The notes below the pieces were generated by a model. That model ran no database searches and was not told the origin of the DNA. It saw only the letters and a list, made by a program, of their open reading frames with translations. The translations under genes and the position numbers were made by a program. Positions 43,396-52,079 of a stretch of 64,000 nt of DNA are shown piece by piece (within the stretch, counting starts at the first letter, position 1; the number at the start of each line of letters is the position of its first letter). Source of the stretch: JAUWGC01 sp963753055 (lineage in GTDB: Bacteria; Bacteroidota; Bacteroidia; Bacteroidales; B18-G4); the NCBI GenBank assembly GCA_963753055.1, contig CAVWAP010000004.1:620001-684000 (forward strand), written 5' to 3'.

Positions 43396-45531
43396 ATGAA
43401 AAAGCGAATCTTAGTGAGCTTTGGAGGCATTCTTCCATTGCTCGGAATAGTCATTTTATTAAATTCCTGTAATCAGAATCAAGATGTTATGAAATCTCCT
43501 GTCGCGAATAAGATTAAAAAAGAATTAACCATCCATGATCACACAAGGATAGATAATTATTACTGGATGAATAACCGCGAGGACCCTGAAGTACTTGCTT
43601 ATCTTAAGGAAGAAAATGCCTATACAAAAGCGATGCTGAAGCATACAGAAAAACTGCAGGATAAATTGTATAATGAGATTGTCAGTAGAATCAAGCAAAC
43701 TGATATGTCAGTACCTTTCCTGCAAAATGGATATTACTACTATACCAGATACGAAGAGGGCAAGGAATATGCAATCTATTGCCGTAAGAAAGGAAGCCTT
43801 GAAGGTAAAGAAGAGGTCATGATTGATGGCAATGCCATGGCAAAAGGACATGAATACTTCAGCTTGAGCGGGTTAAACGTCAGCCCGGACAATAAGCTGC
43901 TTGCATATGGAATTGATACTATTAGCCGGAGGAAATATACACTTCATATTAAAAACCTCGAAACAGGAGAGAACCTGGGCGAAGCAATACCTAATACTAC
44001 AGGCTATGCTGCCTGGGCAAAAGATAACAAAACCTTATTTTATACTTTAAAGAACATTGAAACCCTGCGTCCTGAGAAAATATTTATTCACCATCTTGGT
44101 GATTCTCCGGAAAATGACAGAATGGTATTTTTTGAAGAGGATGAAGAGTATACTACAGGTGTCTTTCAATCCAAATCAAGAGCGCTGATCATGATTGGGT
44201 CCCATAGTACGCTCTCGACGGAATATCAATATATTGCTGCAGACAAACCTGAAGGCAACTTTAAATCCATCCAGCCAAGGCAAAAGGACCTGGAGTACTA
44301 TGTCGAACATTATAAGGATAAGTTTTACATCCGGACCAATTATCAGGCAAAAAACTTCCGGTTAATGGAAGTACCGATGCAGAAGACCGGTATTGATGAA
44401 TGGATAGAAGTCATTCCGCACCGGAAGGATGTGTTATTTGAGGATTTTGAGATTTTCAAAGATTTCCTTACACTGGATGAGCGGATCAAAGGGCTGACTA
44501 ATATCCGGATAATAGATTGGAAAAATGATAAGGATTATTATCTCGATTTCGGTGAGTCAACATATATGGCCTATTTCTCAAGAAATGTTGAATTTGATAC
44601 TGACATCCTCAGGTATGGATTTACTTCACTAACCATACCTAATTCAGTTTTTGACTTCAATATGATCACTAAAGAAAAGGAATTGCTCAAGCAGCAGGAA
44701 GTAGTTGGTGGATATGAGTCATCTGATTATCAGGCCGAAAGGGTATATGCTATTGCAAAAGATGGAAAAGAGATTCCAATGTCGATGGTATATAAAAAGG
44801 GGATAAAGAAGGATGGAAATAATCCTCTGCTAATTTATGCCTATGGATCCTACGGCTCAAGTATGGACCCTTATTTTAGCTCAGTCAGGCTAAGCTTGCT
44901 CGACAGGGGGTTTATATTTGCTATTGCCCATGTGAGGGGAGGAGAGGAACTGGGAAGGGGATGGTATGAAGATGGAAAGCTGTTAAACAAGAAGAATACA
45001 TTTACAGATTTTATTGCCTGCACAGAATTCGTCATAGATCAAAACTTCACAAATCCTGACCTGTGCTTCGCCATGGGCGGAAGTGCCGGCGGGTTGTTAA
45101 TGGGTGCCATAGTCAATATGCGCCCCGACCTCTACAAAGGTGTCGTAGCAGTAGTCCCATTTGTTGATGTAATCACTACTATGCTTGATGAAAGTATACC
45201 GTTGACTACCGGTGAGTATGATGAATGGGGCGATCCAAGACAAAAGGAATATTATGATTATATGCTTTCCTATTCACCTTATGATAATGTTGAGGCCCTG
45301 GATTATCCGGCGATGCTTGTAACCACGGGCTGGCACGATTCACAGGTTCAGTATTGGGAGCCTGCCAAATGGGTTGCAAAGCTAAGGGAGATGAAAACAG
45401 GAGACGAATCACTGTTGCTATGGACCAATCTTGACTATGGCCATAGTGGTGCATCCGGCAGGTTTAAAAGGTATAAGGAAACTGCCCTGGAATATGCTTT
45501 CTTGCTTGATCAGGCAGGTATCGGGAACTAA
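43396..45531 (+). CDS. ptrB: Oligopeptidase B-like S9 prolyl oligopeptidase, predicted lipoprotein
   Basis: This serine peptidase of 711 residues cleaves short peptides after basic residues in the family at large. The N-terminal propeller is followed by the alpha/beta hydrolase domain with Ser563 in MGGSAGG, Asp648 in GWHDSQVQYWEP and His683 in YGHSGASGR. Unlike E. coli PtrB it starts with a signal peptide and lipobox (LLNSC, Cys near 25), so it is exported and lipid-anchored. It begins 23 bases after the TonB receptor stop, so the DUF4249-receptor-peptidase trio may be one transcript, which would suit peptide uptake. Confidence 0.9.
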   Translation: MKKRILVSFGGILPLLGIVILLNSCNQNQDVMKSPVANKIKKELTIHDHTRIDNYYWMNNREDPEVLAYLKEENAYTKAMLKHTEKLQDKLYNEIVSRIKQTDMSVPFLQNGYYYYTRYEEGKEYAIYCRKKGSLEGKEEVMIDGNAMAKGHEYFSLSGLNVSPDNKLLAYGIDTISRRKYTLHIKNLETGENLGEAIPNTTGYAAWAKDNKTLFYTLKNIETLRPEKIFIHHLGDSPENDRMVFFEEDEEYTTGVFQSKSRALIMIGSHSTLSTEYQYIAADKPEGNFKSIQPRQKDLEYYVEHYKDKFYIRTNYQAKNFRLMEVPMQKTGIDEWIEVIPHRKDVLFEDFEIFKDFLTLDERIKGLTNIRIIDWKNDKDYYLDFGESTYMAYFSRNVEFDTDILRYGFTSLTIPNSVFDFNMITKEKELLKQQEVVGGYESSDYQAERVYAIAKDGKEIPMSMVYKKGIKKDGNNPLLIYAYGSYGSSMDPYFSSVRLSLLDRGFIFAIAHVRGGEELGRGWYEDGKLLNKKNTFTDFIACTEFVIDQNFTNPDLCFAMGGSAGGLLMGAIVNMRPDLYKGVVAVVPFVDVITTMLDESIPLTTGEYDEWGDPRQKEYYDYMLSYSPYDNVEALDYPAMLVTTGWHDSQVQYWEPAKWVAKLREMKTGDESLLLWTNLDYGHSGASGRFKRYKETALEYAFLLDQAGIGN

Positions 45532-46245
45532 TTACGCTTCTTCTTCAATTTCCAGTTTGAAACCAGTTCCATGAACATTGGTAATGGAAATTTTTGGATC
45601 ATCATGCAAGTATTTTCGCAATTTGGTGATGAAAACATCCATACTTCGACCGATGAAATAATCATCATTGCCCCATACAGATCGTAAAGCAAACTCCCTG
45701 GTGATGAGCGTATTTTTGTGGTTGCACAAAAGCTTTAGTAAAGCAGTTTCTTTGCGGGTAAGCACCCTCTCATTCTCACCATTCATTAGAACCATATTCT
45801 CTGCATCAAAATGGTAATCACCTATTTCAAATGATTTGGTTTCTGATTTTGGAATGATCTCAGATATATTCTGGCACCTTTTCAAGATCGCCTTGATCCG
45901 AAGGCTAAGCTCCTCAGTGCTGAAAGGTTTGGTGATATAATCATCACAGCCAACGCGGAATCCCTTAACCCGGTCTTCCTTCAACGACTTGGCAGTTAGA
46001 AATATTAGAGGGACCATTTTGTCTTCTTTCCTGATTTCTTCTGCAAGGGTAAAACCATCCTTTTTAGGTAACATGACATCAAGTATACAGAGGTCAAAAT
46101 TACCTTTCTTAAATTCAATGATACCTTCGTTGCCATCTTTACATGCTGTAATATCGTATGAGAGCATCTCAAGAAAGTCTTGCAGGACCATACTCAAATT
46201 CGGGTCATCCTCTACCAGTAAAATTGATGTTCGCTTTTTATTCAT
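45532..46245 (-). CDS. rprY: OmpR-family response regulator (RprY-like)
   Basis: This is a 237-residue two-component regulator. The receiver domain has the acidic pair at 13-14, phospho-acceptor Asp56 in CILDVMLPKKDGF, and the TAKSLKEDRVKGFRVGCDDYITKPF segment characteristic of Bacteroides RprY. The C-terminal winged helix carries RKETALLKLL and SMDVFITKLRKYL. It overlaps the kinase gene by one base (46245), in the order kinase then regulator. The assignment to the RprY group rests on sequence resemblance. The regulon is unknown here. Confidence 0.85.
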   Translation of the reverse strand: MNKKRTSILLVEDDPNLSMVLQDFLEMLSYDITACKDGNEGIIEFKKGNFDLCILDVMLPKKDGFTLAEEIRKEDKMVPLIFLTAKSLKEDRVKGFRVGCDDYITKPFSTEELSLRIKAILKRCQNISEIIPKSETKSFEIGDYHFDAENMVLMNGENERVLTRKETALLKLLCNHKNTLITREFALRSVWGNDDYFIGRSMDVFITKLRKYLHDDPKISITNVHGTGFKLEIEEEA

Positions 46246-47528
46246 TAGTTTTCATTTTGATTATAAGGCATGAAAATGCTAAAAGTACTTCCTTCACCTA
46301 ATTCGCTGATCAGCCTAATTCTCCCACCGTGGGCTTCAACAATAGATTTGACGTAAAACAGGCCAATTCCAAATCCTTTTACATCATGAATGTCACCTGT
46401 CGGGACACGGTAAAGTTTTTTAAAGATTAATTTTTGATCTTCTTTACTTATTCCAATTCCATTATCTTTAACTGTTATTTCTATCCCTTCATCATGTCTC
46501 CTGGTTCCTACAATAATTTCAGGTACTCCTTTCGAGTATTTTAGCGCATTGTCAATCAAATTTGAAAGGACGTTTGTTAAATGATTCCTATCAGCAGTGA
46601 TCTCATCCTTTTCTGCATCTAAATTTACTCTAATTTGTCCTTTATCGGTTCCCAGCTTCATCTTAAAATGCTCGACCTGGTTATTGATCAATCGGTTAAC
46701 CTGGACAGGCTTCATCCTTAATTTCAAGGTGTCACGTTCAAGGGCTGCCAATTGCAGGATGTGATCAACCTGATGCTGCAATCTGTCGTTTTCAGAATGA
46801 ACAACCTTTGCGTAACGTTTTACTTTATAAGAATATTCATTGATGTCGGGCCTTAACATCATTTCACTGGCCAGGGATATTGTGGATAAAGGAGTTTTGA
46901 ACTCATGTGTCATATTATTAATGAAATCAGATTTCATCTCAGAAAGTTTCTTTTGCCGGAAATGATTGAATATGATCAGGACATATCCCAGAATCAATGC
47001 TACCATCAACAGTATGGATATGAAGAGCCAATAAAAGATAGAGCTCATGATCATTTTACGCTTGTTCATGAAGTGCATGCTGAGCATGTAAATGTCCGGG
47101 CGGTACAAGCATGTTAGATTAATCTGATAGGGCGATGAGGCCAGTTCACTCCTGAACTGTTGATCCTTAAGTATTATAAATGTAGTATCCTGAGTATGAT
47201 ATACACCATAGGTATAGTCACTGGAAGGGTCCAAATCAGAAAATTCGGCTTTGATCAAAGAATCCAACACCTGTGGATTGATGACCTCAATGATGGGCCT
47301 TTCATCAAATAAGGAGGTATCACAAGGAGATACGAAATTGCCTGACGAAATATCAACCTGGTAATCAAACATTTGATTAGCAATTAACTTGGTAGATATA
47401 CCAACATCATTGTTAAAATTATCTTCCTTCATATCCATTGCATTCATTATCCAGAATACTTGTGTGAAGATGATACCCACCAATGCTAATGACGAAATGA
47501 TAATGAGAAGGCTAAAAGTCTTTTTCAT
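46245..47528 (-). CDS. rprX: Sensor histidine kinase (RprX-like)
   Basis: This is a 427-residue membrane kinase, with the first transmembrane helix at about 5-27, a periplasmic domain to about 160, and a second helix at about 163-188. The HisKA box follows with His in INNMTHEFKTPLSTI near residue 210, and HATPase motifs follow (LIDNALKYSKG, KDNGIGISKEDQ, VKGFGIGLFYVKSIVEAHGG). The periplasmic domain has no recognised ligand fold. It is the cognate partner of the overlapping RprY-like gene. The gene is divergent from a small secreted protein with 150 bases between starts. Confidence 0.9.
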   Translation of the reverse strand: MKKTFSLLIIISSLALVGIIFTQVFWIMNAMDMKEDNFNNDVGISTKLIANQMFDYQVDISSGNFVSPCDTSLFDERPIIEVINPQVLDSLIKAEFSDLDPSSDYTYGVYHTQDTTFIILKDQQFRSELASSPYQINLTCLYRPDIYMLSMHFMNKRKMIMSSIFYWLFISILLMVALILGYVLIIFNHFRQKKLSEMKSDFINNMTHEFKTPLSTISLASEMMLRPDINEYSYKVKRYAKVVHSENDRLQHQVDHILQLAALERDTLKLRMKPVQVNRLINNQVEHFKMKLGTDKGQIRVNLDAEKDEITADRNHLTNVLSNLIDNALKYSKGVPEIIVGTRRHDEGIEITVKDNGIGISKEDQKLIFKKLYRVPTGDIHDVKGFGIGLFYVKSIVEAHGGRIRLISELGEGSTFSIFMPYNQNEN

Positions 47529-47627
47529 TGATCACAAAATAGGCTTTGCTTTATTAATTATTGATTTTTTAACAAATCTTTAACAGTAATTAACATATGA
47601 TTAACGCTTGAGCAATATAAATAGTTT

Positions 47628-47635
47628 TAAATTTG
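47628..47635 (+). promoter_or_regulatory. -7 promoter box (TAAATTTG) for the 94-residue secreted protein
   Basis: It is a perfect TAnnTTTG match, with a TTG at 47608-47610 at plausible -33 spacing, and 43 bases before the ATG at 47679. This is the best-formed promoter in the window. Confidence 0.6.
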
Positions 47636-47678
47636 TCTAAATAAAAATAAGATATTTATAAACGCAAAAACAAAAACT

Positions 47679-47963
47679 ATGAAAAAGCTATTGATTGGAT
47701 TAAGTCTGATGACCTTCTTATTATTCGGTGCTATTGGTATCCAGAGTGTAATGGCCGATACTTTTCAGATTAGCATAGAGAATGTTGATAAAACTCCAGA
47801 TAAAGAAAAAGACAGCAAAAAAGCTAAAACAGAAAAAAGCAAAGCAACAAAATCAAGCGCCAAAGATGGTTCTTGTGAGAAATACAATAATTGTTGCAAA
47901 TCATCCTGCTCTGACAAGTCAGGATCAAAAGAAACTTCTAAAAGTAACGGTAAGCAGAAGTAA
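47679..47963 (+). CDS. Small secreted Lys/Ser-rich protein with a Cys cluster
   Basis: I do not recognise a family. The 94-residue protein has a clean signal peptide (MKKLLIGLSLMTFLLFGAIG, cleavage near VMADT). The mature part of about 68 residues is very hydrophilic, with more than a quarter Lys, and holds four Cys in SCEKYNNCCKSSCSD near its centre. It looks disordered apart from the Cys cluster, which could bind metal or form disulfides. It lies divergent from the RprXY-like pair, behind a well-formed promoter and ahead of a strong terminator, so it is a monocistronic, possibly highly expressed and regulated gene. Confidence 0.7.
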   Translation: MKKLLIGLSLMTFLLFGAIGIQSVMADTFQISIENVDKTPDKEKDSKKAKTEKSKATKSSAKDGSCEKYNNCCKSSCSDKSGSKETSKSNGKQK

Positions 47964-47991
47964 TTTTTTTTCATAATTAATTTGGTTTGGG

Positions 47992-48022
47992 GCCCCCGGA
48001 TGAGGATTCGGGGGCTTTTTTT
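47992..48022 (+). terminator. Intrinsic terminator after the small secreted protein
   Basis: GCCCCCGGA (47992-48000) pairs with TTCGGGGGC (48007-48015) around TGAGGA, followed by seven T. Confidence 0.9.
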
Positions 48023-48023
48023 A

Positions 48024-48078
48024 TCTTCGCGAAAGCGAAGAGAAGCATGCCTGAAACCCCTGCCTACGCATGGGCAGG
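48024..48078. repeat. Two further hairpins between the terminator and dtd
   Basis: TCTTCGC (48024-48030) pairs with GCGAAGA (48035-48041) over a GAAA tetraloop. CCTGCC (48059-48064) pairs with GGCAGG (48073-48078) over TACGCATG. Neither has a T-run on either strand in the right place, so they are not simple terminators. They could be a dispersed repeat or a structured 3' end of the dtd message. Confidence 0.5.
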
Positions 48079-48085
48079 CCTGTAA

Positions 48086-48538
48086 CTATTCTTTGATTTT
48101 TGTATCGATGCTTATTGTAACCGGGCCGGTATTTATCAATGAAATGTCCATCATAGCTCCGAACTCCCCGGTTTCTATTTTTTTACCCAGGTCTTTTTCA
48201 ATTTGCCTGATGAAGGCTTCATAAAGCGGAATAGCTATTTCTGGTTTAGCCGACTTGATATATGAAGGACGATTTCCTTTCTTAGTACTGGCATGTAAAG
48301 TAAATTGGCTGATCAGTAAAATATCCCCACCAGATTCGAGGATTGATTTATTCATTACACCCTGCTCATCAGGAAATATCCTTAAGCGTACGATCTTTCC
48401 GCTCAACCATTCAATATCTTCTTTATTATCAGCTTCTTCAATGCCCAGTAATATCAATATGCCATCATCAATCCTGCCGCAGACCTGCTGATCAATTGTT
48501 ACCGATGCCTGAGAAACTCGCTGTATTACTGCTCGCAT
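48086..48538 (-). CDS. dtd: D-aminoacyl-tRNA deacylase
   Basis: This enzyme removes D-amino acids (and glycine from tRNA-Ala) from mischarged tRNAs. The 150-residue protein begins MRAVIQRVSQASVTID and keeps both active-site signatures, LLISQFTLHA (SQxT type) and LINTGPVTI (NxGPVT type). It is cytoplasmic, and no operon partner is seen. It is divergent from pdxJ with 61 bases between the starts. Confidence 0.96.
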   Translation of the reverse strand: MRAVIQRVSQASVTIDQQVCGRIDDGILILLGIEEADNKEDIEWLSGKIVRLRIFPDEQGVMNKSILESGGDILLISQFTLHASTKKGNRPSYIKSAKPEIAIPLYEAFIRQIEKDLGKKIETGEFGAMMDISLINTGPVTISIDTKIKE

Positions 48539-48572
48539 AAGTATTCAATTCCTTACAAACTTAAGATTTTAT

Positions 48573-48580
48573 TAGTTTTG
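48573..48580 (+). promoter_or_regulatory. -7 promoter box (TAGTTTTG) for pdxJ
   Basis: It matches TAnnTTTG, 19 bases before the pdxJ ATG at 48600. Confidence 0.45.
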
Positions 48581-48599
48581 TTTAATAAATACACGCATC

Positions 48600-49319
48600 A
48601 TGACCCGTTTAAGTGTTAATATTAATAAGATCGCCACGCTGCGTAATGCACGAGGTGGAAATTTGCCGGATGTCGTTAAAGCCGCAATTGATTGTGAAAG
48701 ATTTGGCGCCCAGGGAGTAACTGTGCACCCACGACCAGATGAACGACATATCAGGTACCAGGATGCCAGGGATATTAAGCCCATCGTTACTACCGAATTC
48801 AATATTGAAGGCAATCCTACAAAGACATTTATTGATCTTGTGCTCGAAGTGAAACCGGATCAGGTTACCCTGGTGCCTGATGCACCTGATGCACTGACTT
48901 CCAATGCAGGATGGGATACAATTAAAAATATGTCTTTTCTGAAGGATATCATTGCTGTATTTAAAAAGAATGAGATCCGTACATCCATTTTTATCGAAAC
49001 TGATTTAAAAATGATAGAGATGGCAGCTGAAACCGGGACTGATCGTGTTGAGCTATATACAGAAAGCTATGCTACCGGGTTTTCAAAAAACAAGGAGGAA
49101 GCTATTGCCCCCTTTGTTAAAGCTGCAGAAATGGCTCAGAAAGTTGGATTAGGTTTAAATGCAGGCCATGATCTGAACCTCGACAATCTCAGGTATTTTG
49201 TGAATAATATTCCTGGATTACTGGAAGTGTCAATAGGACATGCTTTGATCAGTGATGCTCTGTATTTTGGATTGGAGAATGCTATCCAGATGTATTTGCG
49301 GGAAGCGGGGTGGGAGTGA
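48600..49319 (+). CDS. pdxJ: Pyridoxine 5'-phosphate synthase
   Basis: This enzyme forms pyridoxine 5'-phosphate from 1-deoxyxylulose 5-phosphate and 3-amino-2-oxopropyl phosphate, the last ring-closing step of the DXP-dependent vitamin B6 route. The 239-residue TIM barrel has LSVNINKIATLRNARGG at the N-terminus, QGVTVHPRPDERHI, TDRVELYTESYA and LNAGHDLNLDNL. It is followed 17 bases later by the queuosine precursor transporter gene on the same strand. Confidence 0.97.
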   Translation: MTRLSVNINKIATLRNARGGNLPDVVKAAIDCERFGAQGVTVHPRPDERHIRYQDARDIKPIVTTEFNIEGNPTKTFIDLVLEVKPDQVTLVPDAPDALTSNAGWDTIKNMSFLKDIIAVFKKNEIRTSIFIETDLKMIEMAAETGTDRVELYTESYATGFSKNKEEAIAPFVKAAEMAQKVGLGLNAGHDLNLDNLRYFVNNIPGLLEVSIGHALISDALYFGLENAIQMYLREAGWE

Positions 49320-49336
49320 TTAGTGACTATTGATTA

Positions 49337-50029
49337 ATGGACTCAAAGAAGAAACGTCAGGCAGAAATTATTTTTCTTTCATTGGCAGCGGTTTTTATAG
49401 CGGCGCTGGTGACAGCTAACCTTATCTTCCAGAAATTTTTTCATTGGAACCCCTTTGGGATATACGAATTTGAATTGTCGGTCGGAATTATTCCATACCC
49501 AATTACATTTCTGGTTACTGATATCATATCCGAAATATATGGCCGGAAGATGGCTAACAGGGTCGTGATTGCCGGCTTGTTTGCCAGCCTGTTTACGCTG
49601 CTGATCATTGTGGTAGCATCCCTGGCGCCTGCCACGGCCTGGTCACCAGTGGATAACCAGCAATTCGACAGGGTCTTTGGATTCACATTCGTTGCTGTTG
49701 CCGCCTCCCTCACTGCCTACCTCCTGGCCCAGTTTCTGGATGTGCAAATATTCCATTTCTGGAAGCGACTGACTAAAGGGAAGTATTTGTGGTTCAGAAA
49801 CAACGCTTCTACATTCTCATCACAGTTTGTAGATACTTTTGTGGTCCTTTTTCTCCTCTGCAGCTTCAAGGTAATAGGCTGGGAACGTTTTGGTTATCTA
49901 TTACTTAACGGATACTTGTTCAAGGCTTTAATCGCTTTGCTTGATACACCAATAATTTACGCCATTGTATATTTTATGCGAAAGCATTTTAACCTGAAAG
50001 GGTACGGGGCTGAATTAAAATTGACTTAA
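49337..50029 (+). CDS. Queuosine precursor transporter (YhhQ/QueT-like, VUT family)
   Basis: This is an inner-membrane carrier of the vitamin uptake transporter family, assigned to uptake of queuosine precursors such as preQ0 or preQ1. It has 230 residues with about six membrane helices. Landmarks are VTANLIFQKFF, the PITFLVTDIISEIYGRKMAN signature near residues 55-75 and LRNNASTFSSQFVDT-type loop (here FRNNASTFSSQFVDTF). queA lies two genes downstream on the same strand, which supports the queuosine link. Confidence 0.88.
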   Translation: MDSKKKRQAEIIFLSLAAVFIAALVTANLIFQKFFHWNPFGIYEFELSVGIIPYPITFLVTDIISEIYGRKMANRVVIAGLFASLFTLLIIVVASLAPATAWSPVDNQQFDRVFGFTFVAVAASLTAYLLAQFLDVQIFHFWKRLTKGKYLWFRNNASTFSSQFVDTFVVLFLLCSFKVIGWERFGYLLLNGYLFKALIALLDTPIIYAIVYFMRKHFNLKGYGAELKLT

Positions 50030-50055
50030 GAAAACACATATTTCTCAAAGCTTTC

Positions 50056-50063
50056 TAATTTTG
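50056..50063 (+). promoter_or_regulatory. -7 promoter box (TAATTTTG) four bases before the hydrolase start codon
   Basis: It is a perfect TAnnTTTG match ending four bases before the ATG at 50068. If functional, the message would start at or just inside the start codon, implying a leaderless or near-leaderless transcript. Confidence 0.4.
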
Positions 50064-50067
50064 CAGC

Positions 50068-50847
50068 ATGGAACTATTTTTCAGATCTTATGGAAGTGGA
50101 CCTCCCATCATTATTTTACATGGTATCCTGGGCATTTCCGATAACTGGGTGACTTTCGGAAAGAAGATAGCCGACCAGGGCTACCAGGCAATCATTCCCG
50201 ATCAGCGGAACCATGGCCATTCACCTCATAGCCCGGCGTTTAATTATTATGCACTGGTGGACGACCTGGCTGAATTTATCGACAGCCTGGGCCTTGAAAA
50301 CCCGATTTTACTTGGACATTCCATGGGTGGGAAAGTGGTTATGAGGTACACATTGGAGAATCCTGAGCAAGTATCAAAGATTATCCTGGTTGATGTTAGC
50401 CTGAGAACCTATGTTACTCATACCTACCACCAGCAGCTGATACAGTCGATGATGGACATTGACCTGGACAAATGTGAGAGCAGGCAGGATGTTGAAAAAA
50501 AATTAGGTGAAAGTGTGCACTCCAACCGTATCAGGCAATTCCTGATGAAGAGCCTGTTCTGGAAAGAAAAAAATAAACTTGGCTGGCGTTTAAACCTCGA
50601 ACCTCTCTATGAAAACCTGGAATCCATGTACGATGGAGTCTACTTCTCGACGCGGTTTGCTAGTCCTGCGCTGTTTATTCGTGGCGGCAAGTCTGATTAT
50701 GTGAGTAAAGATGACTACAAAGCTATAAACACCAGCTTTCCACAGGCTGAGATCCGTACAATTGAAAATGGAACGCATTGGGTTCATGCTGATGAACCTG
50801 ATGAATTTTACCAAATGGTTGATGAGTTTCTTACAAAACATCAATAA
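50068..50847 (+). CDS. Alpha/beta hydrolase (YbfF-like esterase)
   Basis: This is a 259-residue single-domain hydrolase. The oxyanion-side motif PIIILHGILGISDNW, the nucleophile elbow LLGHSMGGKVVM (Ser near residue 91), Asp in the FIRGGKSDYV segment and His in GTHWVHADEPDEF complete the catalytic triad. There is no signal peptide. Its stop overlaps the queA start by one base, so the two are translated from one message. The likely activity is a small acyl-ester or thioester hydrolase, with unknown substrate. Confidence 0.88.
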   Translation: MELFFRSYGSGPPIIILHGILGISDNWVTFGKKIADQGYQAIIPDQRNHGHSPHSPAFNYYALVDDLAEFIDSLGLENPILLGHSMGGKVVMRYTLENPEQVSKIILVDVSLRTYVTHTYHQQLIQSMMDIDLDKCESRQDVEKKLGESVHSNRIRQFLMKSLFWKEKNKLGWRLNLEPLYENLESMYDGVYFSTRFASPALFIRGGKSDYVSKDDYKAINTSFPQAEIRTIENGTHWVHADEPDEFYQMVDEFLTKHQ

Positions 50848-52079
50848 TGAACACTGGCCCGGATCACATCAATATTAATGATTATCATTATGATCTTCCG
50901 GAGGAGAGGATTGCAAAATACCCTTTGGAAAAACGTGATGAATCAAAATTGATAATTTACAAGGACAAACTCATTTCAACAGGCTGTTTTCATGACTTGC
51001 CATCACGTATTCCTGAAAATAGTACAATGGTCTTCAATGAAACAAGAGTTATCCAGGCAAGACTTTTATTTCAAAAGGATAGCGGTGCACGTATAGAGAT
51101 ATTTTGCCTGGAACCTTTGGAATACAGCGGTTTATTTGAGCTGGCATTTCAGCAATATGGCCCGGTAACCTGGAAATGCCTGGTTGGGAATGCCAAGAAA
51201 TGGAAGCAAGGAACACTGCATATGAGTATTGAGGTGCATAAGCAGGAAATAAATTTGTATGCCAGGATGATAGAACCTTCTGATGATGCCTTTCTTATTG
51301 AATTCTATTGGGACAATCCCGGCTTGACTTTTTCTGAAGTGCTTGATGCCTCCGGTAAGGTGCCTTTACCACCTTATCTCAATCGTCCTTCTGAAGAATC
51401 AGATAAGATCAGGTATCAGACTATCTATGCCAGGCACGAAGGATCAGTGGCTGCCCCGACAGCTGGATTGCATTTCTCCGATAAAATTTTTCAAGAGTTA
51501 TCTCAAAAAGATATCCAGTTTCATAAGCTAACCCTCCATGTAGGTGCCGGTACATTCAAACCGGTTAGTGCAGAGAGCATAAGGGGTCATACCATGCATA
51601 GTGAAAACATTGTTTTCAAAAAGTCTTTTATTGAAAGCATGATCAACAGCCTTAACAAGCCTTTAACTGCTGTTGGAACCACTTCTGTTCGTTCATTAGA
51701 AAGCTTGTATTGGCTTGGTAATAAAATGATTACCGAGAGGATAATCCCTGAAAAGTTTCATGTTCACCAGTGGGACCCATATGATAAGGGACTGCCGGGA
51801 ATTCCTGAAGAAGAAGCATTATCTGCTATCCTGAAATACATGAATGAGCATCATTTAGAACATATAAGTGGCCAAACCCAGTTGATAATTGTTCCTGGAT
51901 ATAGATTCAGGTTTGTTGATGCACTCGTCACTAATTTCCATATGCCGAAAAGCACTTTGCTCTTGCTTGTTGCTGCCGTAGTTGGCAATCGTTGGAAAGA
52001 AATATATGAAACTGCTTTGGAGGACGGATTCAGGTTTTTAAGCTATGGTGATAGTTGCCTGTTTTTCAGAGACTCTTAA
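50847..52079 (+). CDS. queA: S-adenosylmethionine:tRNA ribosyltransferase-isomerase
   Basis: This enzyme moves the ribosyl part of S-adenosylmethionine onto preQ1 in tRNA to make epoxyqueuosine. The 410-residue length is longer than the roughly 350 of E. coli QueA, with added sequence in the mid and C-terminal parts, as in other Bacteroidota. Motifs are YDLPEERIAKYPLEKRDESKL, ARHEGSVAAPTAGLHFS, LHVGAGTFKPV, GTTSVRSLES and FHMPKSTLL. It is coupled to the alpha/beta hydrolase and convergent with the isoprenoid enzyme gene, whose stop overlaps by four bases. Confidence 0.95.
   Translation: MNTGPDHININDYHYDLPEERIAKYPLEKRDESKLIIYKDKLISTGCFHDLPSRIPENSTMVFNETRVIQARLLFQKDSGARIEIFCLEPLEYSGLFELAFQQYGPVTWKCLVGNAKKWKQGTLHMSIEVHKQEINLYARMIEPSDDAFLIEFYWDNPGLTFSEVLDASGKVPLPPYLNRPSEESDKIRYQTIYARHEGSVAAPTAGLHFSDKIFQELSQKDIQFHKLTLHVGAGTFKPVSAESIRGHTMHSENIVFKKSFIESMINSLNKPLTAVGTTSVRSLESLYWLGNKMITERIIPEKFHVHQWDPYDKGLPGIPEEEALSAILKYMNEHHLEHISGQTQLIIVPGYRFRFVDALVTNFHMPKSTLLLLVAAVVGNRWKEIYETALEDGFRFLSYGDSCLFFRDS

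Noticed and set aside
47765..47976. Alternative frames overlapping the 94-residue secreted protein
   Set aside because: They lack signal peptides, promoters or sensible composition and arise from the A-rich sequence.
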